A DNA stretch of 64,000 bases from Bacillus swezeyi (GTDB lineage: Bacteria > Bacillota > Bacilli > Bacillales > Bacillaceae): positions 62,001 through 126,000 of the forward strand of contig NZ_MRBK01000006.1 in the NCBI RefSeq assembly GCF_001969815.1. Reading direction: 5' to 3'. Below the pieces are notes generated by a model. That model worked only from the letters and a program-made list of their open reading frames with translations, made no database searches and had not been told where the DNA came from. Made by a program: the position numbers and the translations under genes. Below, in pieces: positions 6,976 through 16,057 of this stretch (the stretch's first letter is position 1; the number at the start of each line of letters is the position of its first letter).

Positions 6976-7671
6976 GTGGATGTAAAAAGCAATTTACGAC
7001 ATATAAATGACAGAATAAACGAAGCGTGTAAAGAAAAGGGCAGAACGCCTGACGAGATATCTGTCATCGCTGTCACAAAATATGTTTCACCCGAAAGAGC
7101 GCAGGAAGCGCTTGACGCGGGGGTTAAACATTTGGGAGAAAACCGGGATTCCGGCCTGCTGCATAAGCTCGACATATTAATAGACAGCAGGCCGGTCTGG
7201 CATTTTATCGGCACGCTGCAAACGAGAAAAGTAAAAGCGATCATCGATCATGTTTCATATATTCATTCTTTAGACAGGCTGTCATTAGCCGATGAAATTC
7301 AAAAGAGGGCGAAAAAGCCTGTTGACTGTTTTGTACAGGTCAATACATCGCTTGAATCTTCAAAACACGGCATGACAAAAGAAGAGGTTATTCCTTTTGT
7401 GAGAAAGCTGTCTGCTTATGAAAACATTCGAATCGCCGGATTAATGACAATGGCGCCTTTTACGGATGACGAGGAGGAAATCAGAAGCTGTTTCCGCTCG
7501 TTGAGAGAGCTGCGCGGCGAGGTGCAGCGGCTGAACCAATGGAACGCGCCGTGCAGCGAACTTTCAATGGGAATGTCAAACGACTTCACGATCGCTGTAG
7601 AGGAAGGCGCAACATTCGTCAGAATCGGATCTTCCTTAGTCGGAAATGAAACTGGAGGTGGACAATCATGA
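6976..7671 (+). CDS. ylmE: YlmE, PLP-homeostasis protein (YggS/PROSC family)
   Basis: This 231-residue single-domain TIM-barrel protein binds pyridoxal phosphate and buffers it without known catalysis. The PLP lysine lies in [13 protein letters not shown] (about residue 36). [21 protein letters not shown] and [26 protein letters not shown] are family signatures. The start is GTG, with AAAGGAGGT 11 bases upstream inside the end of ylmD. It overlaps sepF by four bases (ATGA), the conserved arrangement of the ylm-sepF cluster in Firmicutes. Confidence 0.95.
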   Translation: MDVKSNLRHINDRINEACKEKGRTPDEISVIAVTKYVSPERAQEALDAGVKHLGENRDSGLLHKLDILIDSRPVWHFIGTLQTRKVKAIIDHVSYIHSLDRLSLADEIQKRAKKPVDCFVQVNTSLESSKHGMTKEEVIPFVRKLSAYENIRIAGLMTMAPFTDDEEEIRSCFRSLRELRGEVQRLNQWNAPCSELSMGMSNDFTIAVEEGATFVRIGSSLVGNETGGGQS

Positions 7672-8120
7672 GTCTGAAAAACAAATTCAAAAACTTTTTT
7701 GCCATGGATGATGAGGAATATGAATACGAATATATTGAAACGGACAGGGAAGAAATCCCTGAAGAGCAGGAGACCAAAGACAGAACCGCCTACCAGTCGA
7801 AATCGGCTGGGAAGCAGAATGTGGTAAGTTTGCAAAGCGTTCAAAAATCTTCTAAAGTAGTGTTAAGTGAGCCTCGGGTGTACGCGGAAGCCCAGGAAAT
7901 CGCAGATCATATCAAAAACCGCCGCGCCGTTGTCGTCAACTTGCAGCGCATCCAGCATGATCAGGCGAAAAGAATCGTCGATTTCTTGAGCGGTACGGTC
8001 TATGCCCTCGGCGGCGATATTCAGCGGATCGGAGCCGACATCTTTTTATGCACGCCGGAAAACGTAGATGTCTCCGGGACGATTTCCGAGCTCATTGAAG
8101 AAGAACATCAGAGGTGGTAA
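7668..8120 (+). CDS. sepF: Cell division protein SepF
   Basis: SepF bundles FtsZ protofilaments and tethers the Z-ring to the membrane. The 150-residue protein starts with a short amphipathic membrane-binding helix ([13 protein letters not shown]), then an acidic linker, then the compact SepF core from about residue 60 ([42 protein letters not shown]). GGAGGTGG precedes the ATG, which overlaps the ylmE stop. Confidence 0.97.
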   Translation: MSLKNKFKNFFAMDDEEYEYEYIETDREEIPEEQETKDRTAYQSKSAGKQNVVSLQSVQKSSKVVLSEPRVYAEAQEIADHIKNRRAVVVNLQRIQHDQAKRIVDFLSGTVYALGGDIQRIGADIFLCTPENVDVSGTISELIEEEHQRW

Positions 8121-8127
8121 ATCGCAG

Positions 8128-8397
8128 ATGAACTTTATATATCAAATTTTAAGCACACTTTTAACCGTCTATTCCTTTGCGCTCATTATCTACATTTTTA
8201 TGTCTTGGGTGCCCAATGCGAGAGAATCATCGATCGGCAGAATGCTGGCATCTGTTTGCGAACCTTATCTGGAGCCGTTCAGAAGGTTCATTCCGCCCCT
8301 CGGCATGATTGATATTTCTCCACTCGTGGCCATTTTCGTACTGCGGTTTGCGGATATGGGTTTACTGCAGGTCTTCCGGTTCATTTCCTCTATTTAA
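8128..8397 (+). CDS. ylmG: YggT-family membrane protein YlmG
   Basis: This is an 89-residue protein with two hydrophobic segments (about 5-27 and 65-87) joined by the conserved loop [15 protein letters not shown]...[16 protein letters not shown]. YlmG/YCF19 proteins accompany division genes in Firmicutes and affect nucleoid or septum placement in other organisms; the molecular role is unknown. The start at 8128 follows AGAGGTGG at the end of sepF. Confidence 0.92.
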   Translation: MNFIYQILSTLLTVYSFALIIYIFMSWVPNARESSIGRMLASVCEPYLEPFRRFIPPLGMIDISPLVAIFVLRFADMGLLQVFRFISSI

Positions 8398-8597
8398 TGA
8401 GGGTGTTTTGCGGAATTTGGCTGCAAAGGGTCGGCTGAAAGAGCCGAGCTTTGCGGCTTTTGGCCTTGTCTTACAAAAGGGAGGGCCTTGCCCTTGCTAT
8501 AACCGCCGAAGCACAGCCGTGAAGACGAATCAACGTTTTCGGGCAAGCTTTTGGGCTTGGCTGAAAGCCAAGCCTCTTTACATAGAAAGGAAAGACA
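8398..8597 (+). other. Structured 200-base spacer between ylmG and ylmH
   Basis: No convincing gene is present. A two-part hairpin runs 8419-8458: a 10-bp outer stem (GGCTGCAAAG with CTTTGCGGCT, two wobbles) around CGGCT-GAAAG-AGCCG, followed by TTTT. A second perfect 8-bp hairpin (GGCTTGGC with GCCAAGCC, 8554-8574) is followed by TCTTT. CTTGCCC near 8488 could also pair with GGGCAAG near 8541. The spacer may be an attenuator or processing element in the division operon. Confidence 0.5.
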
Positions 8598-9374
8598 ATG
8601 AGCGATATTTACCAGCATTTTAGAAAAGACGAAGAGCCGTTCATTGACCAGGCTCTTGAATGGAAAAGAATTGTGGCGGAACAATACCGGCTGAAGCTGA
8701 CCGATTTTTTGGATCCGCGGGAACAAGTGATATTAACCTCTGTCATCGGCCAGTCAGATGAAGTGAAACTTGATTTTTTCGGCGGTGTTCCTGAAGCCGA
8801 GCGGAAGAGAGCTGTCCTTTATCCGGAATATGCCGAGCCGTCTGCGGAAGATTATCAGCTTCAGGCTTATGAAGTCCTGTACCCGGAAAAGTTCGCCTCC
8901 ATTGAACATCGTAAGCTCCTCGGCTCTTTAATGGGGATCGGACTAAAGCGGCAAAAGTTCGGCGACCTGATCTTTGCCGGCGGGACATGGCAGTTTATTT
9001 GTTCGGAAGAGGTTGCTGACTTCGTGTTTTCGCAGCTGACCCATATCGGCAGAGTGAAGGTGTCTCTTGAAAAAATTCCGCTTTTAAAGCTTAAAGTACC
9101 AGAGCAGGATGTCGAAATAAGAGATGACACAGTTTCATCTCTGAGGCTTGATACGATTTGCTCGGCAGTGAGCAGACAATCCCGGCAAAAAGCACACGTT
9201 CTCGTTAAAAACGGGCTTGTGAAAGTCAATTGGAAGGTCATTGAAGACCCCTCATATTCACTCGCAGAAGGAGATATGCTGTCTGTGCGCGGCTTTGGCC
9301 GTTTCAAGCTGAAAAACATTGACGGCAAAACAAAAAAGGGCAAATGGAGATTGTCATTCGAAAAACAAAAGTGA
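8598..9374 (+). CDS. ylmH: YlmH, S4-domain RNA-binding protein
   Basis: The protein has 258 residues: an N-terminal region typical of YlmH (DFLDPREQVILTSV, then FFGGVPEAERKRA) and a C-terminal S4 RNA-binding domain from about residue 178 (LRLDTICSAVSRQSRQKAHVLVKNGLVKVNW). B. subtilis YlmH is a paralogue of RqcP and has been linked to ribosome-associated quality control on stalled 50S subunits; rqcH lies in this same window at 33-35 kb. GAAAGGAAAG precedes the ATG. Confidence 0.93.
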   Translation: MSDIYQHFRKDEEPFIDQALEWKRIVAEQYRLKLTDFLDPREQVILTSVIGQSDEVKLDFFGGVPEAERKRAVLYPEYAEPSAEDYQLQAYEVLYPEKFASIEHRKLLGSLMGIGLKRQKFGDLIFAGGTWQFICSEEVADFVFSQLTHIGRVKVSLEKIPLLKLKVPEQDVEIRDDTVSSLRLDTICSAVSRQSRQKAHVLVKNGLVKVNWKVIEDPSYSLAEGDMLSVRGFGRFKLKNIDGKTKKGKWRLSFEKQK

Positions 9375-9416
9375 GACGTTTTCACAGTTTTTTCTCCGCC
9401 CGGTCGAATTTTGCTT

Positions 9417-9422
9417 TATAAT
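9417..9422 (+). promoter_or_regulatory. -10 element of a probable divIVA promoter
   Basis: A perfect TATAAT lies 47 bases before the divIVA start. I see no good -35 hexamer at the expected distance (CTCCGC at 17 bp), so the promoter call is tentative. Confidence 0.4.
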
Positions 9423-9469
9423 GTTGACTAGGACAATTGTACATAAAGAAAATAATGGAGGTGGGCAGC

Positions 9470-9964
9470 ATGCCTTTGACGCCAAATGATATTCATAATA
9501 AAACATTTACGAAAGCGTTCCGCGGCTATGATGAAGATGAAGTGAACGAGTTTCTGACCCAGGTGAGAAAAGATTATGAAATCGTTCTGCGCAAAAAAAA
9601 TGAGCTTGAAGCAAAGGTGAATGAGCTGGACGATCGTCTCGGACATTTCTCGACGATCGAAGAAACCCTGAATAAATCGATTCTTGTCGCACAGGAAGCG
9701 GCAGAGGACGTAAAACGCAACTCTGAGAAAGAAGCGAAGCTCATCGTTCGCGAGGCTGAGAAAAACGCCGACCGGATCATTAATGAATCTCTCTCTAAAT
9801 CAAGAAAAATCGCGATGGAAATTGAAGAGCTGAAAAAACAGTCAAAAGTGTTCAGAACCCGCTTCCAAATGCTGATTGAAGCACAGCTTGACCTGCTGAA
9901 AAATGATGATTGGGACCACTTGCTTGAATATGAAGTGGATGCGGTTTTTGATGAAAAGGAATAG
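9470..9964 (+). CDS. divIVA: Cell-division initiation and polarity protein DivIVA
   Basis: DivIVA binds curved membrane at septa and poles, recruits MinJ-MinCD and anchors the origin during sporulation. The 164-residue protein has the N-terminal lipid-binding domain (PLTPNDIHNKTFTKAFRGYDEDEVNEFL, with Phe and Arg in KAFRGY) and then a long coiled coil from about residue 30 to the end. I start at 9470 because GGAGGTG is seven bases upstream and because it gives the family length; an in-frame ATG at 9437 is not used. Confidence 0.97.
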   Translation: MPLTPNDIHNKTFTKAFRGYDEDEVNEFLTQVRKDYEIVLRKKNELEAKVNELDDRLGHFSTIEETLNKSILVAQEAAEDVKRNSEKEAKLIVREAEKNADRIINESLSKSRKIAMEIEELKKQSKVFRTRFQMLIEAQLDLLKNDDWDHLLEYEVDAVFDEKE

Positions 9965-9979
9965 TTTTTCTTTTCAATC

Positions 9980-10009
9980 TTGACATGATATCACCTGTTC
10001 GCATATAAT
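9980..10009 (+). promoter_or_regulatory. Sigma-A promoter of ileS
   Basis: Perfect TTGACA (9980-9985) and TATAAT (10004-10009) with an 18-bp spacer lie directly upstream of the T-box leader. Confidence 0.85.
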
Positions 10010-10015
10010 ACGTTC

Positions 10016-10277
10016 ATAATTGCGATGAAAAACGTTTGAGAGGGACAGACATCGATTCCGAACAGCAATCGAAGCGACCCAGGGGCGGTGCAAGCCTGGG
10101 ATTGTTGGAATTCATGTGGATCAGCCCTCAAGTTTCCTTTCTGAACCGTACAGTAGGAAAGGACGTTCCATCACGTTACGATGTTTGAGCGGATAAGCTG
10201 AAATTGGCTTATCTAAAAGGGTGGTACCGCGAGATCAAAGCCTTCTCGTCCCTTATGGGATGAAAAGGCTTTTTTTG
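10016..10277 (+). ncRNA. T-box leader of ileS (isoleucine specifier)
   Basis: Stem I is closed by GTTTGAGAGGG with CCCTCAAGT. Its specifier loop presents ATC (10120-10122), an isoleucine codon. The T-box proper, AGGGTGGTACCGCG, is at 10218-10231 and pairs with the tRNA acceptor end when uncharged. The leader ends in a terminator: AAAGCCTT (10237-10244) with AAGGCTTT (10265-10272), inner stem CGTCCC/GGGATG, and seven T. Uncharged tRNA-Ile would favour the antiterminator and ileS expression. Confidence 0.95.
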
Positions 10278-10308
10278 TTTTAGAAAAGAATGTTTTGGAG
10301 GAATGATG

Positions 10309-13077
10309 ATGGATTACAAAGACACGCTCTTAATGCCGAAAACAGATTTTCCGATGAGAGGAAACCTGCCAAACCGGGAGCCTGAAATTCAGGGGAAATG
10401 GGAGGACATGGACATTTACCGGCTCGTTCAGAAACGGACGGAAGGCAGACCGATGTTTGTTTTGCACGACGGACCTCCATATGCGAACGGTGACATCCAT
10501 ATGGGGCATGCGCTTAACAAAGTTTTGAAGGACTTTATCGTCCGTTCGAGATCGATGAGCGGCTACCATGCACCTTATGTGCCCGGCTGGGATACTCACG
10601 GACTGCCGATTGAAACGGCACTTACAAAAAACAAAAAAGTAAAGCGCAAAGAAATGACGGTAGCCGAATTCCGCAAGCTTTGCGAAGAATATGCATGGCA
10701 GCAGATCGAAGGCCAAAAAGCACAGTTTAAACGCCTGGGCGTCAGAGGAGACTGGGAAAACCCATATGTCACGCTAAAGCCTGAATTTGAAGCCCAGCAA
10801 ATTAAAGTGTTTGGCGAGATGGCGAAAAAAGGCTACATCTACAAAGGGCTGAAGCCGGTTTACTGGTCTCCTTCAAGCGAATCCGCTTTAGCTGAAGCGG
10901 AAATCGAATATCATGATAAACGTTCACCATCTATCTATGTTGCTTTTGATGTGAAGGACGGACAAGGCGTTTTGACAAACGGCGAAAAATTCATCATCTG
11001 GACAACAACGCCATGGACGATCCCGGCAAACCTCGGAATCGCCGTACATCCTGAGTTGGAATACAGTGTGGTGGCTGCGGGCGGCTCGCGTTATGTGGTC
11101 GCAAGCGCATTGGTTGAAAGTGTTGCAAATGTGCTCGGTTTTGAAAATCCGGAAGTCGTGCAAACTGTCGAAGGAAAAGATTTGGAGCACATTGTGGCCG
11201 CTCATCCTTTATACGGCAGAGATTCTCTCGTCATGCTCGGTGAACACGTCACAACTGAGGCAGGTACAGGCTGCGTTCATACCGCTCCGGGACACGGGGA
11301 AGACGACTTTATCATCGGCCAGAAATACGGACTTGACGTCCTTTGCCCTGTAGATGAAAAAGGAACGATGACAAGTGAAGCGCCTGGCTTTGAAGGGCTG
11401 TTTTACGATCAGGCCAACAAGCCGATTACAGAAAAGCTCGAAGAAAACGGCGCTCTTATGAAGCTGGAGTTTATCACCCACTCTTATCCGCATGACTGGA
11501 GAACGAAAAAGCCGACGATTTTCCGTGCGACAGCCCAATGGTTCGCATCTATTAAAGACTTTAGAAACGAGCTGCTTGAGGCGGTTCAGGAAACAAAATG
11601 GGTGCCTGAATGGGGCGAAACCCGCCTTTACAATATGATCCGCGACCGCGGTGACTGGTGTATCTCAAGACAGCGCGCATGGGGCGTGCCGATTCCGGTA
11701 TTTTACGCGGAAAACGGCGAACCGATCATCACCGATGAGACGATTGAACATGTTTCCGCTTTGTTCAGGGAGCACGGATCAAATATTTGGTTTGAAAAAG
11801 AAGCGAATGAACTGCTTCCTGAAGGTTTTACACACCCTGAAAGCCCGAACGGCAAGTTTACAAAAGAGCAGGACATCATGGATGTCTGGTTTGATTCCGG
11901 TTCATCCCATCAGGCTGTATTGGAAGAGCGTGATGACTTGGTCAGACCTGCGGATTTATATTTGGAAGGGTCTGACCAATATCGCGGCTGGTTTAACTCA
12001 TCCATTTCAACCGCTGTCGCCGTGACGGGAAAAGCACCTTATAAAGGCGTTTTATCACACGGATTTGCACTTGACGGAGAAGGCCGAAAAATGAGTAAAT
12101 CGCTTGGCAATGTCGTTGTTCCAGCGAAAATCATGAACCAATTTGGAGCGGATATTCTGCGGCTGTGGGTTGCATCTGTCGACTATCAAGCAGATGTCCG
12201 CGTATCTGACGCGATTTTAAAACAAGTCGCTGAAGTATATCGGAAAATCCGCAATACGTTCCGCTTCCTGCACGGCAATATTGCCGATTTTGATCCGGCA
12301 AAAGATGCGGTCGCTGTAGAAGAGCTTCGCGAAGTGGATCAATATATCCTGATCAAGCTGAACAGCCTTATTGAAAAAGTCAAAAAAGCGTATGAGGAAT
12401 ATGATTTTGCGGTGATTTATCATGCCGTTCATAACTTCTGTGCAATCGAGCTCAGCTCATTCTATATGGATTTTGCAAAAGACGTCGTCTATATTGAGCA
12501 TGCAGATCATCAAGACCGCCGCAGCATGCAGACCGTGTTTTACGAAACATTGCTTGCGCTCGTTAAACTGATTGCGCCGATCCTGCCGCATACAGCTGAT
12601 GAAATGTGGACCCATTTCACATTTGTAACGGAAAAAAGCGTTCAGCTCAGCGATATGCCGGAAACGCAGGAGATTCCGAATGCGAAAGAGACGGAGGAGA
12701 CATTCGACCGTTTCATGAAGCTTCGTGATGATGTCTTAAAAGCGCTGGAAACGGCCCGTAATGAAAAGATCATCGGAAAGTCTTCAGTGGCAAGCCTGAC
12801 GCTTTATCCGAACGAACAATCAAAGGCTTTGCTCTCTTCCATTAAGGAGGATGTCAAACAGCTCTTTATCGTTTCAGAACTTGCAATCGGCGGAACGGAA
12901 GCAGAAGCTCCAGAAGAGGCGCAGTCGTTTGAAACAGGCAAAATCGTCGTCACACAGGCTGAAGGTGAGACTTGTGAGCGGTGCCGCATGGTCTCAAAAG
13001 AAATCGGCCAGGATGCTGACCATCCTGAACTTTGCCCTCGCTGTGCAGGGATTGTGAAAACATATTATCAAAATTAA
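10309..13077 (+). CDS. ileS: Isoleucyl-tRNA synthetase
   Basis: This class I synthetase charges tRNA-Ile. It has 922 residues. The HIGH signature is HMGH (64-67) within [18 protein letters not shown]. The CP1 editing domain lies about 190-390 ([27 protein letters not shown]), and KMSKS is at 594-598. The C-terminus has a zinc finger with two Cys pairs (CERC and CPRC). Three ATG codons lie in tandem at 10303, 10306 and 10309; the last gives the best spacing from TTGGAGGA. It is a bacterial-type enzyme with a Zn tail, the normally mupirocin-sensitive class. Controlled by the T-box upstream. Confidence 0.97.
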   Translation: MDYKDTLLMPKTDFPMRGNLPNREPEIQGKWEDMDIYRLVQKRTEGRPMFVLHDGPPYANGDIHMGHALNKVLKDFIVRSRSMSGYHAPYVPGWDTHGLPIETALTKNKKVKRKEMTVAEFRKLCEEYAWQQIEGQKAQFKRLGVRGDWENPYVTLKPEFEAQQIKVFGEMAKKGYIYKGLKPVYWSPSSESALAEAEIEYHDKRSPSIYVAFDVKDGQGVLTNGEKFIIWTTTPWTIPANLGIAVHPELEYSVVAAGGSRYVVASALVESVANVLGFENPEVVQTVEGKDLEHIVAAHPLYGRDSLVMLGEHVTTEAGTGCVHTAPGHGEDDFIIGQKYGLDVLCPVDEKGTMTSEAPGFEGLFYDQANKPITEKLEENGALMKLEFITHSYPHDWRTKKPTIFRATAQWFASIKDFRNELLEAVQETKWVPEWGETRLYNMIRDRGDWCISRQRAWGVPIPVFYAENGEPIITDETIEHVSALFREHGSNIWFEKEANELLPEGFTHPESPNGKFTKEQDIMDVWFDSGSSHQAVLEERDDLVRPADLYLEGSDQYRGWFNSSISTAVAVTGKAPYKGVLSHGFALDGEGRKMSKSLGNVVVPAKIMNQFGADILRLWVASVDYQADVRVSDAILKQVAEVYRKIRNTFRFLHGNIADFDPAKDAVAVEELREVDQYILIKLNSLIEKVKKAYEEYDFAVIYHAVHNFCAIELSSFYMDFAKDVVYIEHADHQDRRSMQTVFYETLLALVKLIAPILPHTADEMWTHFTFVTEKSVQLSDMPETQEIPNAKETEETFDRFMKLRDDVLKALETARNEKIIGKSSVASLTLYPNEQSKALLSSIKEDVKQLFIVSELAIGGTEAEAPEEAQSFETGKIVVTQAEGETCERCRMVSKEIGQDADHPELCPRCAGIVKTYYQN

Positions 13078-13083
13078 CCAACA

Positions 13084-13113
13084 AGCGGTTCGGTTTTCCG
13101 AACTGCTTTTTTT
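13084..13113 (+). terminator. Intrinsic terminator of ileS
   Basis: AGCGGTTCGG pairs with CCGAACTGCT (one wobble) around loop TTTT and is followed by a T-run. A second AT-rich hairpin without a T-run follows at 13116-13142. Confidence 0.9.
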
Positions 13114-13217
13114 ATTGCTTTAAAAACCGCTTTTTTAAAGCATTTTAAGAAAGCATCATCCCAAAGCTGACATCGTTTTGAACGTCAGGAAAAATCTTAT
13201 CAGCTTGGAGATTCGAT

Positions 13218-13631
13218 TTGTCGGCAACACTAAAGGCACAACGCGAAGAGCAGGAGTTGATTCAGGTGGATCATCAGCTGTCAAAGATTCATACAGAGCT
13301 TCTTCAAACGAAGGAAGAACTGGAATCAAGACTATTTGAGTATTCCTTTTTTCAACAACATTCTCAAAACATCAATGCATATCAGCAGGCGACTCTCATG
13401 TATCATGTAAAAGAAGAACTACAGGATGTGCTTTTGGCCCTTTCTAAAATAGAAAATGGAACATATGGTATTTGTGAGGAAACAGGCCAGGAGATCCCTC
13501 TTTCAAAGCTTGCCGTTCTGCCAACAGCAAGAACGGCGAACGATTTTCTGTACCATATTCAGTTTGAAAAAAAGACGCTGCCCATCTGGGCTGAAACCGA
13601 TGAGGGATACAGTCATGCACTGTATTCGTGA
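13218..13631 (+). CDS. ylyA: YlyA, degenerate DksA/TraR-type protein
   Basis: The protein has 137 residues: a helical, probably coiled N-terminal part (residues 1-75) and then a DksA/TraR C4-like signature, IENGTYGICEETGQEIPLSKLAVLPTA. Only one of the four usual zinc cysteines remains. In B. subtilis ylyA lies between ileS and lspA and is made in the forespore under sigma-G, where it has been reported to affect sigma-G-dependent transcription. The start is TTG with GGAG seven bases upstream. I could not find a clear sigma-G promoter by eye. Confidence 0.8.
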   Translation: MSATLKAQREEQELIQVDHQLSKIHTELLQTKEELESRLFEYSFFQQHSQNINAYQQATLMYHVKEELQDVLLALSKIENGTYGICEETGQEIPLSKLAVLPTARTANDFLYHIQFEKKTLPIWAETDEGYSHALYS

Positions 13632-13647
13632 TAATGGGACAACGGTT

Positions 13648-13681
13648 CTTAAAGAGGGCGTGATGTGCAGCCCTCTTTAAG
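13648..13681 (+). repeat. 12-bp perfect hairpin between ylyA and lspA, no U-tract
   Basis: CTTAAAGAGGGC (13648-13659) pairs exactly with GCCCTCTTTAAG (13670-13681) around a 10-base loop. It sits where a ylyA terminator would be, but is followed by GATGTCAACG rather than T. It may be a processing or stability stem, or a poor terminator. Confidence 0.55.
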
Positions 13682-13699
13682 GATGTCAACGAATATTCC

Positions 13700-13728
13700 T
13701 TTACTCCTATTCTTTTTCTTGATAAAAT
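13700..13728 (+). promoter_or_regulatory. Probable sigma-A promoter of lspA
   Basis: TTTACT (13700-13705), a 17-bp spacer and TAAAAT (13723-13728) preceded by an extended -10 TG (TGATAAAAT) lie 39 bases upstream of the lspA start. Confidence 0.6.
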
Positions 13729-13766
13729 GCTTAAATGAAGAGAAACAGAAACTGGAGGAACAGTCT

Positions 13767-14228
13767 GTGCCCTATTACATAATTGCACTGATTATGATCG
13801 GTATCGATCAATTAACCAAATGGCTTGTCGTCAGCAAGATGGAGTATGGAGAAAGCATTCCTGTCCTAGACGGCTTCTTTCAGATCACCTCGCATCGGAA
13901 TACAGGTGCCGCATGGGGCATTCTTGAAGGGCAGATGTGGTTTTTTTACATTATAACAACGGTTGTCATTATCGGCATCGTCTACTACATCCAAAAGCAT
14001 GCAAAGGGGCAGGTCCTGCTTGGAACGGCGCTCGGATTGATGCTTGGCGGAGCCATCGGCAATTTTATCGACCGTGTAGTCAGACAAGAAGTTGTCGACT
14101 TTATCCATGTAACGATCGTCAACTATCATTACCCGATTTTCAACATCGCTGATTCGTCTTTATGCATCGGTGTCCTGCTCTTATTTATACAAATGCTGTT
14201 AGACGGAAAGAAGAAGAAGGAGCTGTAA
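13767..14228 (+). CDS. lspA: Lipoprotein signal peptidase (SPase II)
   Basis: This integral membrane aspartic protease cleaves prolipoprotein signal peptides after lipidation. The 153-residue protein has four transmembrane segments. The catalytic Asp residues lie in [15 protein letters not shown] and FNIADSSL, and [10 protein letters not shown] is also conserved. The start is GTG at 13767 with TGGAGG about eight bases upstream; upstream in-frame residues do not resemble the family. It ends one base before ylyB. Confidence 0.95.
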   Translation: MPYYIIALIMIGIDQLTKWLVVSKMEYGESIPVLDGFFQITSHRNTGAAWGILEGQMWFFYIITTVVIIGIVYYIQKHAKGQVLLGTALGLMLGGAIGNFIDRVVRQEVVDFIHVTIVNYHYPIFNIADSSLCIGVLLLFIQMLLDGKKKKEL

Positions 14229-14229
14229 A

Positions 14230-15144
14230 ATGGAGCATTATGAAATGACCGTTCATGAAGATCATAAAAGTGAACGGCTTGATAAATACTTGATCGTGAT
14301 AGAAACAGACTGGTCGCGGACTCAAGTTCAGCAGTGGATCAAGGAAGAACGCGTCCAAGTCAACGAAAAGGCAGTCAAAGCCAATTATAAAGTTCAGCCG
14401 GGAGATGTGGTCAAAGTCGATGTTCCCGATCCAGAGCCGCTTGATGTCGAAGCTGAACCGATGGATCTTAATATTTATTATGAAGATGAGGATGTCCTTG
14501 TCGTCAACAAACCGCGCGGAATGGTGGTTCATCCGGCTCCCGGCCATTTGGCCGGAACGCTTGTCAACGGTTTGATGGCGCATTGTGATGACTTGTCCGG
14601 CATCAACGGCGTTATGCGGCCAGGAATTGTCCATCGGATCGATAAAGATACATCAGGCCTGTTGATGGTTGCTAAAAACGATATGGCCCATGAATCGCTA
14701 GTGAACCAGCTTGTCAACAAGACGGTGACAAGAAAATATACGGCGCTCGTCCACGGCATCATTCCTCATGACCACGGAACAATCGACGCGCCGATCGGCA
14801 GGGATAAAAAGGACAGGCAAAGCATGACGGTAACGAGAGAAAACGGAAAACACGCCGTGACTCATTTTGAAGTCAAAGAACGGTTCGAAGATTTTACGGT
14901 CGTTGAGTGCCAGCTGGAAACAGGGAGAACCCATCAAATTCGTGTGCATATGAAATACATTGGTTTCCCTCTGGCAGGGGACCCTAAGTACGGTCCTAAG
15001 AAAACGATCGATTTCAACGGGCAGGCTCTGCATGCCGGGGTTTTGGGATTTGATCACCCGCGCACAGGGGAATATGTTGAATTTAAGGTTCCTTTGCCCG
15101 AGGATATGAAAAATCTTCTCGACAATCTTCGAAATAATCATTGA
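14230..15144 (+). CDS. ylyB: RluD-type 23S rRNA pseudouridine synthase YlyB
   Basis: The 304-residue protein has an N-terminal S4 RNA-binding domain (SERLDKYLIVIETDWSRTQVQQWIKEERVQ is its core, about residues 13-65) and the RluA/RluD catalytic domain. The active-site Asp lies in HRIDKDTSGLL. It probably modifies helix 69 uridines as RluD does, but B. subtilis has several paralogues, so the site is not certain. AAGGAGCTG precedes the ATG; it follows lspA by one base and forms an operon with it. Confidence 0.9.
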   Translation: MEHYEMTVHEDHKSERLDKYLIVIETDWSRTQVQQWIKEERVQVNEKAVKANYKVQPGDVVKVDVPDPEPLDVEAEPMDLNIYYEDEDVLVVNKPRGMVVHPAPGHLAGTLVNGLMAHCDDLSGINGVMRPGIVHRIDKDTSGLLMVAKNDMAHESLVNQLVNKTVTRKYTALVHGIIPHDHGTIDAPIGRDKKDRQSMTVTRENGKHAVTHFEVKERFEDFTVVECQLETGRTHQIRVHMKYIGFPLAGDPKYGPKKTIDFNGQALHAGVLGFDHPRTGEYVEFKVPLPEDMKNLLDNLRNNH

Positions 15145-15169
15145 CAGACGATTTCTTTTTTGAAATAAT
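15141..15169 (+). promoter_or_regulatory. Sigma-A promoter of the pyr operon
   Basis: TTGACA (15141-15146) and AATAAT (15164-15169, five of six) are separated by 17 bp. The -35 overlaps the ylyB stop codon. Confidence 0.8.
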
Positions 15170-15198
15170 AAATGAAGTTAAATCAGATTCTTTAACAC

Positions 15199-15872
<674 letters not shown>

Positions 15873-15896
15873 ATGATTGTATCCTTTTTTAAATGC

Positions 15897-15990
15897 ATTC
15901 CAGTGAGTTTGCAAAGAGGGAAGAAACGAAAGTCACCAGCAGTGTGACGATCTTTGTCTGCCTCTTTGCACCCAGCAAAGAGGTTTTTTT
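15897..15990 (+). promoter_or_regulatory. PyrR-dependent attenuator 2 (pyrR-pyrP), divergent binding loop
   Basis: The terminator is a perfect 9-bp stem, CCTCTTTGC (15961-15969) with GCAAAGAGG (15975-15983), plus seven T. An identical GCAAAGAGG at 15911-15919 is the antiterminator partner. The PyrR loop ATTCCAGTGAGTTT (15897-15910) departs from ARUCCNGNGAGGYU at two constrained positions (T for R, T for G), unlike attenuators 1 and 3. Confidence 0.85.
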
Positions 15991-16057
15991 AATGGACGTT
16001 TTCTTTTCAGGTATTAAGACATCATAGACAGTGAGTCGATCATCAGGAGGAAAAAAT

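Noticed and set aside
8309-8623. Plus-strand open frame of 104 codons across the ylmG-ylmH spacer
   Set aside because: It is out of frame with ylmG and runs through the hairpins. Composition is not protein-like and it lacks a ribosome site.
13218-13631. ylyA as a broken DksA gene because zinc cysteines are missing
   Set aside because: The frame is intact and, as far as I recall, YlyA homologues share the loss of zinc ligands; it looks like a divergent family rather than a decaying gene.
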